A stretch of DNA of 64,000 bases from an uncultured cyanobacterium (GTDB lineage: Bacteria; Cyanobacteriota; Cyanobacteriia; PCC-6307; Cyanobiaceae), in assembly GCA_903871775.1 (NCBI GenBank), contig CAIQIA010000007.1:62001-126000 (forward strand), given 5' to 3'. Numbering within the stretch: position 1 is the first letter of the stretch; the number at the start of each line of letters is the position of its first letter. Positions 9,475-18,832 of this stretch are shown piece by piece. A program made the translations under genes and the position numbers. Under the pieces are notes generated by a model. That model was not told the origin of the DNA. It saw nothing but the letters and a program-made list of their open reading frames with translations, and ran no database searches.

Positions 9475-11539
9475 ATCCCAACTCCTTCAGGAACCCGTGC
9501 ATCACTGCTTCTGCTTCCTTGACCTCAGCATCAATCTGAGCGAGTGAGACCCCGTACTTCTCCCACCACCGCTCAAACTGCTGAATCACCGCATCTGAAG
9601 CGTCTCCCAGGTGCTGGCGGATCTGGGACTTCTCTTGAATGTCCTCCCGAAACTTCAGATACTCAGCATCCTTGGGAACCAGGACGCCGCTGACATCAAA
9701 ACCTTCAAGGATCTCCTGGATGTATTCGCTCTGAATTTCCTTGATAGGCACCCCACCATGAAGGATGCCCCGCACATCAAAGGGTTCAGGTGGTGGTGAG
9801 GTGTCTGCGTACCGACGGATATTTAGGTTGTGGTCGTTCTCCCGTATCTCCTCAAGCGGCACCACCCGTGAGAACCGCTTGATTTCGTTGTAGGCGTCAA
9901 AACACCCCACCACCTTCTCAATGTCATCGTCCCGTAGAAGGTTCTGGTTCTTGCCCTCTTGGTAGTCCAGTTCAGCATTGATGAAGAGCACCTTGCCACG
10001 ACGCTCCATCACCTTGTTCTTGTTGATGATCAGCAGTGCTGCAGGGATACCTGTGCCATAGAACAACCCTGATGGCAGACCGATCACTGCTTCCACCAGA
10101 TCGTCTTCCAGGATGCCTTTGCGGATCTCACCTTCCTGACCACCACGGAACAGAACACCGTGAGGCACCACCACACCCATGACGCCCTGTTGATTCAGTG
10201 AGGCGATCATGTGCTGAACGAATGCCAGGTCTCCTGCGTCCTTGGGCGGAATGCCATAGCGATACCTGCCATACCCATCGTGTTCCGCCAGTTCCCGTCC
10301 CCAGTTCTTCAAGGAGAAGGGTGGGTTGGCGATCACCCGATCAAACCGCATCAGTTCGCCGTGCTCCACATGCTGCGGTTCGCCCAGGGTGTCTCCTTTG
10401 CGAATGTCCGCATTGAAGAACCCGTGCAGGAACATATTGAGTTTGCAGATTGCCCAGGTGCTCAGGTTCATCTCCTGACCGAACAACTGAATGTTGTTTT
10501 CGTTCTCCCCGTGCGTTGCCAGGTAGTTCCTTGACTGGAGCAGCATCCCCCCTGAACCACAGGTCGGATCCAGCACCTTCATCCCCGCATGGGGTTTGAT
10601 CAGAGACACCAGCAGTTTCACGACCTGCGGTGGCGTGAAGAACTCACCACCCTTCTTGCCCGCTGAGTCAGCGAACATTTTGATCAGGTACTCGTAGGCA
10701 GCACCGAGGAGGTCAGGACGCTCAAAGTCCTCGTTCCTCAACCTGAAGGTGGAGTAGTGGGAGAGCAGGTCCCTGAGTTTGCGGTCGTTGAGTTTGTTTT
10801 TGTTGTTGAAGTCAATGGAGACCAGCACTCCCTCCAGAACGGGGTTCTGCTCTTCAATCGCTTCGGTTGCCTTGTTCAGGGCGTCCCCGATGTCGTGCTT
10901 GAGGTCCTTGAGGTTCTCCCACCTCGCCCGATCAGGCACATAGAACGCCTTGTCGTACTCGTCCTGGTCCTCTGCCAGTACTGCTGCCTGTTCCTCGGTC
11001 TTGCCCCGATCCAGGTAGTACTGGATCACGCCCTCCCGTGCCTCCTCAAAGGCATCGGACAGACGCTTGAGGAACAGCATCCCGAAGATGTAGTCCTTGA
11101 ATTCCGAGGCATCCATGCTTCCCCGCAGGATGTCGGCACTTTTCCAAAGGAACGACTCCAGTTGGGAGAGGGTCAGTTTCTGCCCGATCTGGAAGCTGGG
11201 TTCGGGGCTGGCCCCGTTGCCGCCGTTGGCGCGTGCGGTGCTGCGGCGGGTGGTGGGTGCTGAGGGTGCTTCGTAGCGAGTGCCGCCAGGGATCCCCTCG
11301 GCCAGGGCGATGGATCCACCACGCCCACGGCCCTTCACGATCAGCCCAAAGTCCAGCGCCTTCTGCCGCACCAGCTCGTACTCCTCCTCGCTGATCGGGC
11401 GCTCGGCTGCCCGCCCCAGCGCCTCCCGGGCCGCCAGGTTGCCCATGGTGCTGCCATCCGGCGGCAGCACCTCCAGCAGCAGATCCCCCAGGTCGTCGTC
11501 GCTGGCTTCAGGGGTGGTGAAGGCGGCGGAGTCGCTCAC
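9467..11539 (-). CDS. hsdM: Type I DNA methyltransferase subunit M with N-terminal winged-helix extension
   Basis: HsdM methylates adenine in the target chosen by S. This 690-residue form has the SAM-binding motif I DPTCGSGG (324-331) and the N6-adenine catalytic motif NPPF (405-408), plus [11 protein letters not shown] just before the catalytic core. Residues about 15-80 form an extra domain ending in [15 protein letters not shown]. It resembles winged-helix extensions on some other type I M subunits and is joined by a linker rich in Ala, Ser, Thr and Asn. DNA for this extension is very GC-rich (47 of 60 bases from 11401), while the methylase core is not (31 of 60 from 10801). It heads the operon M-S-S-R-YgjP. 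Confidence 0.95.
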   Translation of the reverse strand: MSDSAAFTTPEASDDDLGDLLLEVLPPDGSTMGNLAAREALGRAAERPISEEEYELVRQKALDFGLIVKGRGRGGSIALAEGIPGGTRYEAPSAPTTRRSTARANGGNGASPEPSFQIGQKLTLSQLESFLWKSADILRGSMDASEFKDYIFGMLFLKRLSDAFEEAREGVIQYYLDRGKTEEQAAVLAEDQDEYDKAFYVPDRARWENLKDLKHDIGDALNKATEAIEEQNPVLEGVLVSIDFNNKNKLNDRKLRDLLSHYSTFRLRNEDFERPDLLGAAYEYLIKMFADSAGKKGGEFFTPPQVVKLLVSLIKPHAGMKVLDPTCGSGGMLLQSRNYLATHGENENNIQLFGQEMNLSTWAICKLNMFLHGFFNADIRKGDTLGEPQHVEHGELMRFDRVIANPPFSLKNWGRELAEHDGYGRYRYGIPPKDAGDLAFVQHMIASLNQQGVMGVVVPHGVLFRGGQEGEIRKGILEDDLVEAVIGLPSGLFYGTGIPAALLIINKNKVMERRGKVLFINAELDYQEGKNQNLLRDDDIEKVVGCFDAYNEIKRFSRVVPLEEIRENDHNLNIRRYADTSPPPEPFDVRGILHGGVPIKEIQSEYIQEILEGFDVSGVLVPKDAEYLKFREDIQEKSQIRQHLGDASDAVIQQFERWWEKYGVSLAQIDAEVKEAEAVMHGFLKELGYE

Positions 11540-11629
11540 GGGGTTGGGATGCCTGGGCCCATTGTTGCTGCTGCGCCAACGCCAGGGCCCCTGCTCTCCT
11601 ACTGGGGCGAAAGCCGGCCTGATCCAGTA

Positions 11630-12919
11630 TCAGTCCACCACCTCCGGATCCAGATCCAGTCCCGGGTAGAGGAAGGCGCGGCTGAGCCGCTGGCAGTCGC
11701 CGGGGCTCACCGAGGCCTCGCGCAGGGTGGCCTCCCAGCTGCTGGCCACGGTGTCGACGATCCGCGTGGCGATTGCTTCGGCTTCCGCCGGCTTGAGCAG
11801 AAAGCGACCGGCCGCGGCCAGAATCGCCCGTCGGTTGGCCCAGCGGCTGGGGCTGCGGTCCACCAGGCCGCAGGCCATGGCCAGGTCGCGGCGGGTTTCG
11901 GCTTGCAGCGGTGCGGGCGTGAGGTCGTAGGCGGGGCTGAGCTGCCAGCTTGTTGACCTGGCCAGCAACGCATGGTTGCGGGGGTGGTCGTCAGTGTTCG
12001 AGACCGCGGCGTTGAAACAGATCCGGCCGAACAGCTCCCGCAGATCCACCGCCGGCTGGGCGCTGACGCGGCGCAGCTCATCGGCGAGCAGCAGGTACGA
12101 CCACCTGCCGCGATCGGTGGCACTGTCATCCGCCTGCAGCAGGGTGACGGCGCTGACCATGCGATGGCGCCGGTATCCCGCCTCGCTCCAGTCGCGGTCA
12201 AAGCGCTTGACCAGAAGCACATCGGCATCGCCAACTCTGGTGAGGCGGCTTTCGGCCACCTGCAGCCCGCAGCGGCGGGCCAGCAGCAGCAGGCCGTGCT
12301 CCACCCGAGGCTGGTTCCAGCTGTCGGCAGGCGCTGGGAACTTGGCCAGCCAGAGGGCGTTGTCGGCCTCCACGGTGGTCTTGGGGCGGGCGCCGCCCAT
12401 CGACGTGCCGGCCTGACCAATCAGCTCCTCCACCTGCTCCAGGGCTGAGCCTGCTTGTAGGGGTTCCTCGCGGAGGATCGCATCAGCCGCCTGCTTGATG
12501 CGCTCCAGATCAAGGGTGCGGTGGAAGCGGAGCTGCGGCGCCGGTGGATCAACGCCGCGGCCAAAGCCCACCGCACCGCAGCGATCGTCCGGTCCGAGCA
12601 GCAACAGATCGAAATCGCTGGGCTCCCCCAGGCCGCCATGGCGAGCGATCACCCGGCGACCCCAGTGATCGGGCAGGGCATCGCGCAGTGCCCCGAAGAA
12701 GCCCCCCAGGCGGGCCGTCTCGAAGGGGCCCTGGCGCAGTCTCAGCTGCACCGGATCGAGCTCCACAGCGTCCGGCCGCTCGCGGTAGCGGCGGCCATAG
12801 ACAAACGTGCCCACCGGTTGGCCCTGCCGATCGCGGCCCTGCGAAAACCGGCCCGCCGTGACGAACGCCGTGCTGCCCGGCAGGACCACATAGACGTAGC
12901 ACTCGAGATCCGATGGCAT
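11630..12919 (-). CDS. hipA: HipA-family serine/threonine kinase toxin
   Basis: HipA kinases phosphorylate translation factors such as glutamyl-tRNA synthetase and induce dormancy. The 429-residue length is normal. It has the N-terminal HipA domain (LGGFFGALRDALPDHWGRRV), a nucleotide-binding region around LIGQAGTSMGGARPKTTV, the catalytic loop SNTDDHPRNHALL and the metal-binding AYDLTP. All expected motifs are present. It lies 32 nt downstream of the XRE-type gene, forming a hipBA operon, with 90 nt separating it from hsdM on the same strand. Readthrough into the restriction operon is possible. Confidence 0.92.
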   Translation of the reverse strand: MPSDLECYVYVVLPGSTAFVTAGRFSQGRDRQGQPVGTFVYGRRYRERPDAVELDPVQLRLRQGPFETARLGGFFGALRDALPDHWGRRVIARHGGLGEPSDFDLLLLGPDDRCGAVGFGRGVDPPAPQLRFHRTLDLERIKQAADAILREEPLQAGSALEQVEELIGQAGTSMGGARPKTTVEADNALWLAKFPAPADSWNQPRVEHGLLLLARRCGLQVAESRLTRVGDADVLLVKRFDRDWSEAGYRRHRMVSAVTLLQADDSATDRGRWSYLLLADELRRVSAQPAVDLRELFGRICFNAAVSNTDDHPRNHALLARSTSWQLSPAYDLTPAPLQAETRRDLAMACGLVDRSPSRWANRRAILAAAGRFLLKPAEAEAIATRIVDTVASSWEATLREASVSPGDCQRLSRAFLYPGLDLDPEVVD

Positions 12920-12951
12920 GACAGGAGAGCGCCAGGGCTGGGCGAGGAGGA

Positions 12952-13293
12952 TCAGAAGTCGTCGTCAAAACGACGGCGGCGAGGGGCCTGGCCCGGTTGG
13001 CGGGACGCCTCGAGGGCCTTGCCCTCCTCATCCCGATCGGGATCGGCCACCTCGGCCAGCTGATCAAGCAGCCCCAGCACCCAGAGAGCACCGAGGTAGG
13101 CGGCCATCGAGGTGCCGGGCTTGCCGCGCTCCACATCGGCCACGGTGAAGCGGCTCACGCCCATCCGCTCGGCCACGTCCTCCAGCCGCCAGCGGCGCCG
13201 CAACCGGGCGGTGCGGATGTTGCGCCCCAGCCGCTGCAGGGCCAGCTCCAGGGCCGCCGGGGGGTGCTGAACGATGGGACTGAGCTGAGCCAA
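12952..13293 (-). CDS. hipB: HipB-like XRE-family antitoxin and repressor
   Basis: A 113-residue protein with a lambda-repressor-type helix-turn-helix at about residues 24-70 (RTARLRRRWRLEDVAERMG, then SRFTVADVERGKPGTS). The C-terminal tail is charged and ends RRRRFDDDF. It is placed directly upstream of hipA, as for HipB, which neutralises HipA and represses the operon. Direct repeats at 13316-13327 and 13347-13358, upstream of its start, are candidate binding sites. Confidence 0.88.
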   Translation of the reverse strand: MAQLSPIVQHPPAALELALQRLGRNIRTARLRRRWRLEDVAERMGVSRFTVADVERGKPGTSMAAYLGALWVLGLLDQLAEVADPDRDEEGKALEASRQPGQAPRRRRFDDDF

Positions 13294-13315
13294 GGCTGCC
13301 GGAACACCAAGGGGA

Positions 13316-13358
13316 CGTTGCGTGATGCCAGCCTAAGCAGCTGATGTGTTGCCTGATG
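13316..13358 (-). promoter_or_regulatory. Candidate hipBA operator: two direct repeats
   Basis: CGTTGCGTGATG (13316-13327) and TGTTGCCTGATG (13347-13358) share 10 of 12 positions. Their starts are 31 bp apart, close to three helical turns, and they sit 23-65 nt upstream of the hipB start. This fits an autoregulatory HipB site, but it differs from the TATCC-type E. coli operator, so the assignment is tentative. Confidence 0.4.
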
Positions 13359-13601
13359 GCACCATCATGCACAAGCACCTGGGGGTTGTCCTGGGGCCCT
13401 GGCATTGGCGTCTGGCCGGTCCGCACGGATCCGCCAGGCTGGGTCGTCGTTCGTGGCCCCCCGCCGGTGGCCCGTTCATCGAGCCTGACTGCTCAGGTGC
13501 TGATCGCCCTTGGCCCCGAGCGCCTCGCGGAGCTGCTGCTGGATCTGGCAGACAGCGACCCAGCGATCAAGCGCCGCATCATCAATAGAGAGCAGGATTA
13601 G
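13344..13601 (+). pseudogene. Possible gene remnant (C-terminal part resembles DUF6880-like proteins)
   Basis: An open frame of 85 codons whose first half does not look like protein. Its end, AQVLIALGPERLAELLLDL followed by ADSDPAIKRR, resembles the leucine-rich helical segment of DUF6880-type proteins. It stops soon after. It is probably a truncated leftover of an earlier insertion between hipB and the CopG-type antitoxin. Bases 13602-13757 hold nothing I can assign. Confidence 0.3.
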
Positions 13602-13757
13602 TCCGTCGTGGGCAACTTGCTTGGCCTGTCAATCGGTTGTGCAAGACTTTCTCTTGCCCATTCCATGTGAATTAGTTGCCGCTGCGCCAGCTCGATCAGG
13701 TGCAGGCGATCGTGGGCCAGATCCTCGCCTTGATGGCAGATCGGACCTGAGCAAGGT

Positions 13758-13795
13758 GCCCATCGAAGTATTATCGGGTTAATACGTCGATGGGC
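13758..13795. promoter_or_regulatory. Long palindrome immediately upstream of the CopG-type antitoxin
   Basis: The left arm GCCCATCGAAGTATTA (13758-13773) and the right arm TAATACGTCGATGGGC (13780-13795) are inverted copies with one mismatch, separated by TCGGGT. The palindrome ends 5 nt before the ATG at 13801, so it covers the Shine-Dalgarno region and probably the promoter. Ribbon-helix-helix antitoxins bind such operators, which makes autoregulation the simplest reading. A hairpin at the mRNA start is the alternative. Confidence 0.7.
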
Positions 13796-13800
13796 AGGCG

Positions 13801-14064
13801 ATGCGAACCATTTCCGTGCGTCTCGACGACGCCAGCGAGGCAACGCTCGAGCATCTCTGTCAGACGCTCGGCCTCTCCCAGACGGATGTGGTGAAGGCAG
13901 GGCTGGAGCTGCTGCAGCACCAACGCCAGAGTCCCGCCGCGCTGGCGGAATCCCTCGGGCTGGTGGGCTGTTTCGCCAGCGGTGAGCGGGCTCGGGATCA
14001 TTCCAGTCGTCTGAAGCAGAAGCTGCGCCAGCAGCACCTCCAACAGTCCAAAGCCAGGCCATGA
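13801..14064 (+). CDS. Ribbon-helix-helix (CopG-type) antitoxin
   Basis: An 87-residue protein. The N-terminus MRTISVRLDDASEATLEHL gives the beta strand and first helix of a ribbon-helix-helix domain. LGLSQTDVVKAGLELL is the second helix. The C-terminal half is basic and would contact a toxin. It is preceded by a 16-bp-arm palindrome and overlaps by 4 nt (ATGA) a small frame that encodes only the end of a PIN-domain protein. The antitoxin therefore seems to have kept its regulation while losing a full toxin. Confidence 0.8.
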   Translation: MRTISVRLDDASEATLEHLCQTLGLSQTDVVKAGLELLQHQRQSPAALAESLGLVGCFASGERARDHSSRLKQKLRQQHLQQSKARP

Positions 14065-14216
14065 GCCCCCGGGTCAGCCGAACCGAGCGCCCCCTCAGCC
14101 TGGTGGTGCTCTCGGAACGGTTGAACATCGCCGCCATCCTCAGCCTCGATTCCGACTTCGACGTCTACCGCCGCTTCCGCCGTCAGCCTTTCCAGCGCGT
14201 GCCGCTGCAGCCGTGA
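14061..14216 (+). pseudogene. Truncated PIN-domain toxin (C-terminal part only)
   Basis: A 51-codon frame starts at ATG 14061, overlapping the antitoxin stop in the usual ATGA arrangement. Its sequence SERLNIAAILSLDSDFDVYR then RRQPFQRVPLQP matches the last third of PIN toxins, including the C-terminal Asp. The first conserved Asp and the middle Glu are absent. The original start codon followed directly by the C-terminal part points to an internal deletion of the toxin gene. Ribonuclease activity is not expected. It might still be expressed and bind the antitoxin. Confidence 0.6.
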
Positions 14217-14286
14217 GACAGTGCCGCCACGCCAGACGCGACGGCCAGATCGAGGTGACACCTGATCCTGCGGGTCCCGCCAGGTC

Positions 14287-14397
14287 TCACATGGGGTCCA
14301 GCCGGAATGTCGGGTAGGCCAGCACCCGCAGCAGTTCGCGGGTGGTGGGTTCTGCCAGAACGGGAGTGAAGCAGCGGCTTTCTGGAGTGAAGGCCAT
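14287..14397 (-). pseudogene. Fragment of a PIN_3-family toxin
   Basis: On the minus strand a 36-codon frame contains FTPVLAEPTTRELLRVLAYP, close to a conserved stretch in putative PIN-family (PIN_3) toxins. The expected LDTNV start is lacking, and the frame stops shortly after TFRLDPM. No antitoxin lies beside it on this strand. It is best read as decay of another toxin gene. The bases between 14217 and 14286 show nothing else. Confidence 0.5.
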
Positions 14398-14460
14398 GGG
14401 AACGCGCCCTGATCGCCCCATCAGCCCCTCACCGTGCGCCTCGATCCAGGCACGGAGCGT

Positions 14461-15090
14461 TCACACCGCCCAGAGCTCCGCCAGCTCGAGCCGCAGGCCT
14501 GGCAACGCCTCACCGCCATCCAGCACGGCGGGGTGATCGAGCCGCTCCACCTTTGGCGCCGCTGACTGTGGCGCCGCTGACGGTTCACCCGCCCGCCAGA
14601 CCTCGACCGCCCGCTGCTCAGGGAACAACAGCCAGCCCAGGCGGGCGCCATTGGCCAGGTAGGCGGCCAGCTTGCTGCGCAGGGCCGTCTCACCCCGCGG
14701 CCCCCCATCGGAGGGGCTCGCCAGTTCGATCACCAGATCGGGGCACAGCGGCGGAAAGCCGCGGCGTTGTTCGGCCGTGAGGGCCTGCCAGCGGTCTTCA
14801 CGCACCACTGAGGCATCGGGGCTCAGCACAGAACCATCGGCCAGGCGGAAGCCGCCGGAGCTGTCAAACACCCGCCAGCCACCGCAGCCGAGGGCCCAGA
14901 TCTGCAGCCGGGCGATCAGGAGGCTGTTGCGTGCGCTGGTGTCACCTCCGGTTGGGGTCATCGTGATCAACTGACCGTCGGCCGTCAGTTCGAGCACCGC
15001 CTCGGGGTTGGCCGCACACACCAACGCGAACTGCTCAGGCGAAAGCCGCAGCTCAGGCGGCAGCAGCAGCGGCGATGGGGCGAGCGTCAT
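14461..15090 (-). CDS. Uma2-family (DUF820) PD-(D/E)xK protein
   Basis: From ATG 15090 this gives 209 residues; an in-frame ATG at 15132 would add 14 residues without family character. The order of conserved elements fits Uma2: LRLSPEQF near the start, ELTADGQLITMTPTG, SGGFRLADGSVLSPDASVV, then PDLVIELASPSD, a lysine (RSKLAAYL) and GWLLFPEQRAVEVWR. The fold is that of a restriction-like nuclease. The family is greatly expanded in cyanobacteria and its function is unknown. It is the last gene of the island before hisB. Confidence 0.85.
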   Translation of the reverse strand: MTLAPSPLLLPPELRLSPEQFALVCAANPEAVLELTADGQLITMTPTGGDTSARNSLLIARLQIWALGCGGWRVFDSSGGFRLADGSVLSPDASVVREDRWQALTAEQRRGFPPLCPDLVIELASPSDGGPRGETALRSKLAAYLANGARLGWLLFPEQRAVEVWRAGEPSAAPQSAAPKVERLDHPAVLDGGEALPGLRLELAELWAV

Positions 15091-15209
15091 CTCCCCGGAG
15101 CAGCGATGAACCCACGCTAGGGCCGAAACCATGGGGTTCCCCCATCCGGCGGTGCGGCTGGCGATGATCAGAGCAGTTGCAGCGGGCGCCGACCCCGGCG
15201 CCGTCGTCC

Positions 15210-15809
15210 ATGCGCACCGGCACCATCCACCGCGTCACCGGCGAGACCGATGTGCGCGTGAACCTCAACCTCGACGGCACGGGCCGTTGCCAGGCCAGCA
15301 CCGGCGTGCCGTTTCTGGACCACATGCTGCACCAGATCAGCAGCCACGGCCTCATCGACCTCGACATCCAGGCCACGGGCGACACCCACATCGACGACCA
15401 CCACAGCAACGAAGACGTGGGCATCGCCGTCGGCCAGGCCCTGGCCCAGGCCCTGGGCGACCGCCGCGGCATCCACCGCTTCGGCCACTTCACCGCCCCC
15501 CTCGACGAAGCGCTGGTGCAGGTGGTGCTCGACTGCAGCGGCCGGCCCCACCTGAGCTGGGGCCTCACCATCCCGGCCCAGAAGATCGGCACCTACGACA
15601 CCGAACTGGTCAAGGAGTTCTTCGTGGCGGTGGCCAACAACAGCGGCCTCACGCTGCACGTGCGCCAGCTTGATGGCGTCAACTCGCACCACATTGTCGA
15701 AGCCTGCTTCAAGGCCTTCGCCCGGGCCCTGCGGCAGGCCACCGAACCCGACCCCCGCCGCGCCGACAGCATCCCCAGCAGCAAGGGGGTGCTGGAACGG
15801 GCGGGCTAA
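15210..15809 (+). CDS. hisB: Imidazoleglycerol-phosphate dehydratase
   Basis: HisB dehydrates imidazole glycerol phosphate in histidine synthesis. The 199-residue length is that of the stand-alone enzyme. The two manganese-binding motifs are [13 protein letters not shown]-like (seen as [11 protein letters not shown]) and [27 protein letters not shown] is also present. ATG 15210 is chosen over 15177 because [13 protein letters not shown] is the normal N-terminus. The last 4 nt overlap the convergent DUF1796 gene. It lies between two accessory clusters. Confidence 0.96.
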   Translation: MRTGTIHRVTGETDVRVNLNLDGTGRCQASTGVPFLDHMLHQISSHGLIDLDIQATGDTHIDDHHSNEDVGIAVGQALAQALGDRRGIHRFGHFTAPLDEALVQVVLDCSGRPHLSWGLTIPAQKIGTYDTELVKEFFVAVANNSGLTLHVRQLDGVNSHHIVEACFKAFARALRQATEPDPRRADSIPSSKGVLERAG

Positions 15810-16507
15810 CGGTGGTAATCGGGGCTGAGGGGCAACCGTGCCAAGGCCAGATCCCAGTCACGATGGTTGCCCTGCCAGGCCGGATGGGGGAGGCCCCTGG
15901 CCAGGTCGTCAACGAACAAGGTGATGAGCCTGTCATCACTCACGGCCCGCGTGGCGTCTTCTGGAGTCAGCAGATTGACCAGGAGGCGCCGCTGACCATC
16001 GACAGCAAGACATCTGCTCAGTTCTTGCACGTCGTCGGGCGTCAGAGGCCCGAAGTACGCGCAGGTCAGAGGGCGGTCAGACCTCAGTGTTGATCGCGTG
16101 CGGGCCGCCAGATACCGGAACTTGCTGAGCCCAGCATCTAGAGCCTGGCTCAATCTGACCCGGGCGGTCTCGCCATCCTCCGAAGCACCTCCGAAGTCAT
16201 GGTGGAAGACAAACCCACTCGGGTCATGCAGCGGCACAAAAGGCGTCCACGGTGCAGGGCGGTGCACCGTGAAGTCATCGGCGCAGAGGGCAAAATCAGT
16301 CTTCAGACACCAGATCACACCCTTGGCTCCACCACCATCGAGCCAGTCCCAGAAGAAGGTGGGATACGACACATCCGGGTAGCGAGCGCGGAGAACTCTC
16401 TCGATATGAAACCGTGTCCGGCAGTTGGAACCGAGGCTGATGATGTTCGGCAAGACGTCTGATCGATCCACAGGAGCACCCCAGACCACCATCAACCGGC
16501 TGGTCAA
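15806..16507 (-). CDS. DUF1796 putative papain-like cysteine peptidase
   Basis: A 233-residue protein opening [19 protein letters not shown]. This matches the SLGxxC start of DUF1796, which has been proposed to be papain-like with the Cys as nucleophile. [18 protein letters not shown] and FVFHHDFGG provide the FDWL-like and His-containing parts. Enzymatic activity is not established for the family. It begins 13 nt after the stop of the upstream subtilase gene on the same strand, so it is probably the last gene of the peptidase operon. ATG 16507 is used; ATG 16492 is a possible later start. Confidence 0.75.
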   Translation of the reverse strand: MTSRLMVVWGAPVDRSDVLPNIISLGSNCRTRFHIERVLRARYPDVSYPTFFWDWLDGGGAKGVIWCLKTDFALCADDFTVHRPAPWTPFVPLHDPSGFVFHHDFGGASEDGETARVRLSQALDAGLSKFRYLAARTRSTLRSDRPLTCAYFGPLTPDDVQELSRCLAVDGQRRLLVNLLTPEDATRAVSDDRLITLFVDDLARGLPHPAWQGNHRDWDLALARLPLSPDYHR

Positions 16508-16520
16508 GGATGCCAGACGA

Positions 16521-18383
<1,863 letters not shown>

Positions 18384-18445
18384 TGAGTATCAGCTGAGAG
18401 CTCGCTTAAATCATCGATGGCGGGCTGTCCAGCGTCAAGCCATCC

Positions 18446-18832
18446 TCAGAACACCGCCCCCCGGTCGTCGACGAGGCGCACGGGCGCCAGGCCGGGCTGC
18501 ACCTGCAGGCTGGCGAAATCGCCGCGGCCGTCAAAACGGTTGAGCCAATACCCACCGGGCACCGCGATCAGCAGGGTCGCGGGGCCGGGGGGCAGCAGCA
18601 GCCGAAACCGGCCCTGTCCATCGGTGCTGGCCTGGCCCAGGAGCCGATCCGCCGGCAAGGGTGCGGTCCAGAGGGGCTGGGCCGCGGCCGGCAGGGTGCC
18701 GCCGATCGCCAGCACCTGACGCCCCGGGCCGGCTGTCGTGGCGGCAGGCGCCGGGGCCGGACCAGGCATCCGGTTGCCATCCACACGCTCAAGCCAGCCC
18801 TCCACCGGCACCAGCCCGTCGGGACGGGTCAC
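18446..18832 (-). CDS. Small carboxypeptidase-regulatory-like (beta sandwich) protein
   Basis: A 128-residue protein between the two subtilases. Its start overlaps the upstream peptidase stop by 4 nt, so it is translated from the same message. VEGWLERVDGNRMPG and STDGQGRFRLLLPPGPATLL followed by IAVPGGYWLNR look like the beta sandwich of the carboxypeptidase regulatory-like family. A Pro/Ala-rich stretch lies between the two parts. No signal peptide or catalytic motif is visible. By position it may be an inhibitor, chaperone or partner of the adjacent peptidases; that is inference. Confidence 0.65.
   Translation of the reverse strand: MTRPDGLVPVEGWLERVDGNRMPGPAPAPAATTAGPGRQVLAIGGTLPAAAQPLWTAPLPADRLLGQASTDGQGRFRLLLPPGPATLLIAVPGGYWLNRFDGRGDFASLQVQPGLAPVRLVDDRGAVF

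Noticed and set aside
11619-11633. CTGAT-N5-ATCAG inverted repeat at the hipA stop as an operator for hsdM
   Set aside because: It is short, lies inside or next to the hipA stop codon and is about 80 nt from hsdM; chance is a good explanation.
13598-13757. Minus-strand coding-like stretch containing LHLIELAQRQLIHMEW
   Set aside because: It has no start, no recognisable family and runs into the palindrome; too little to call a gene.
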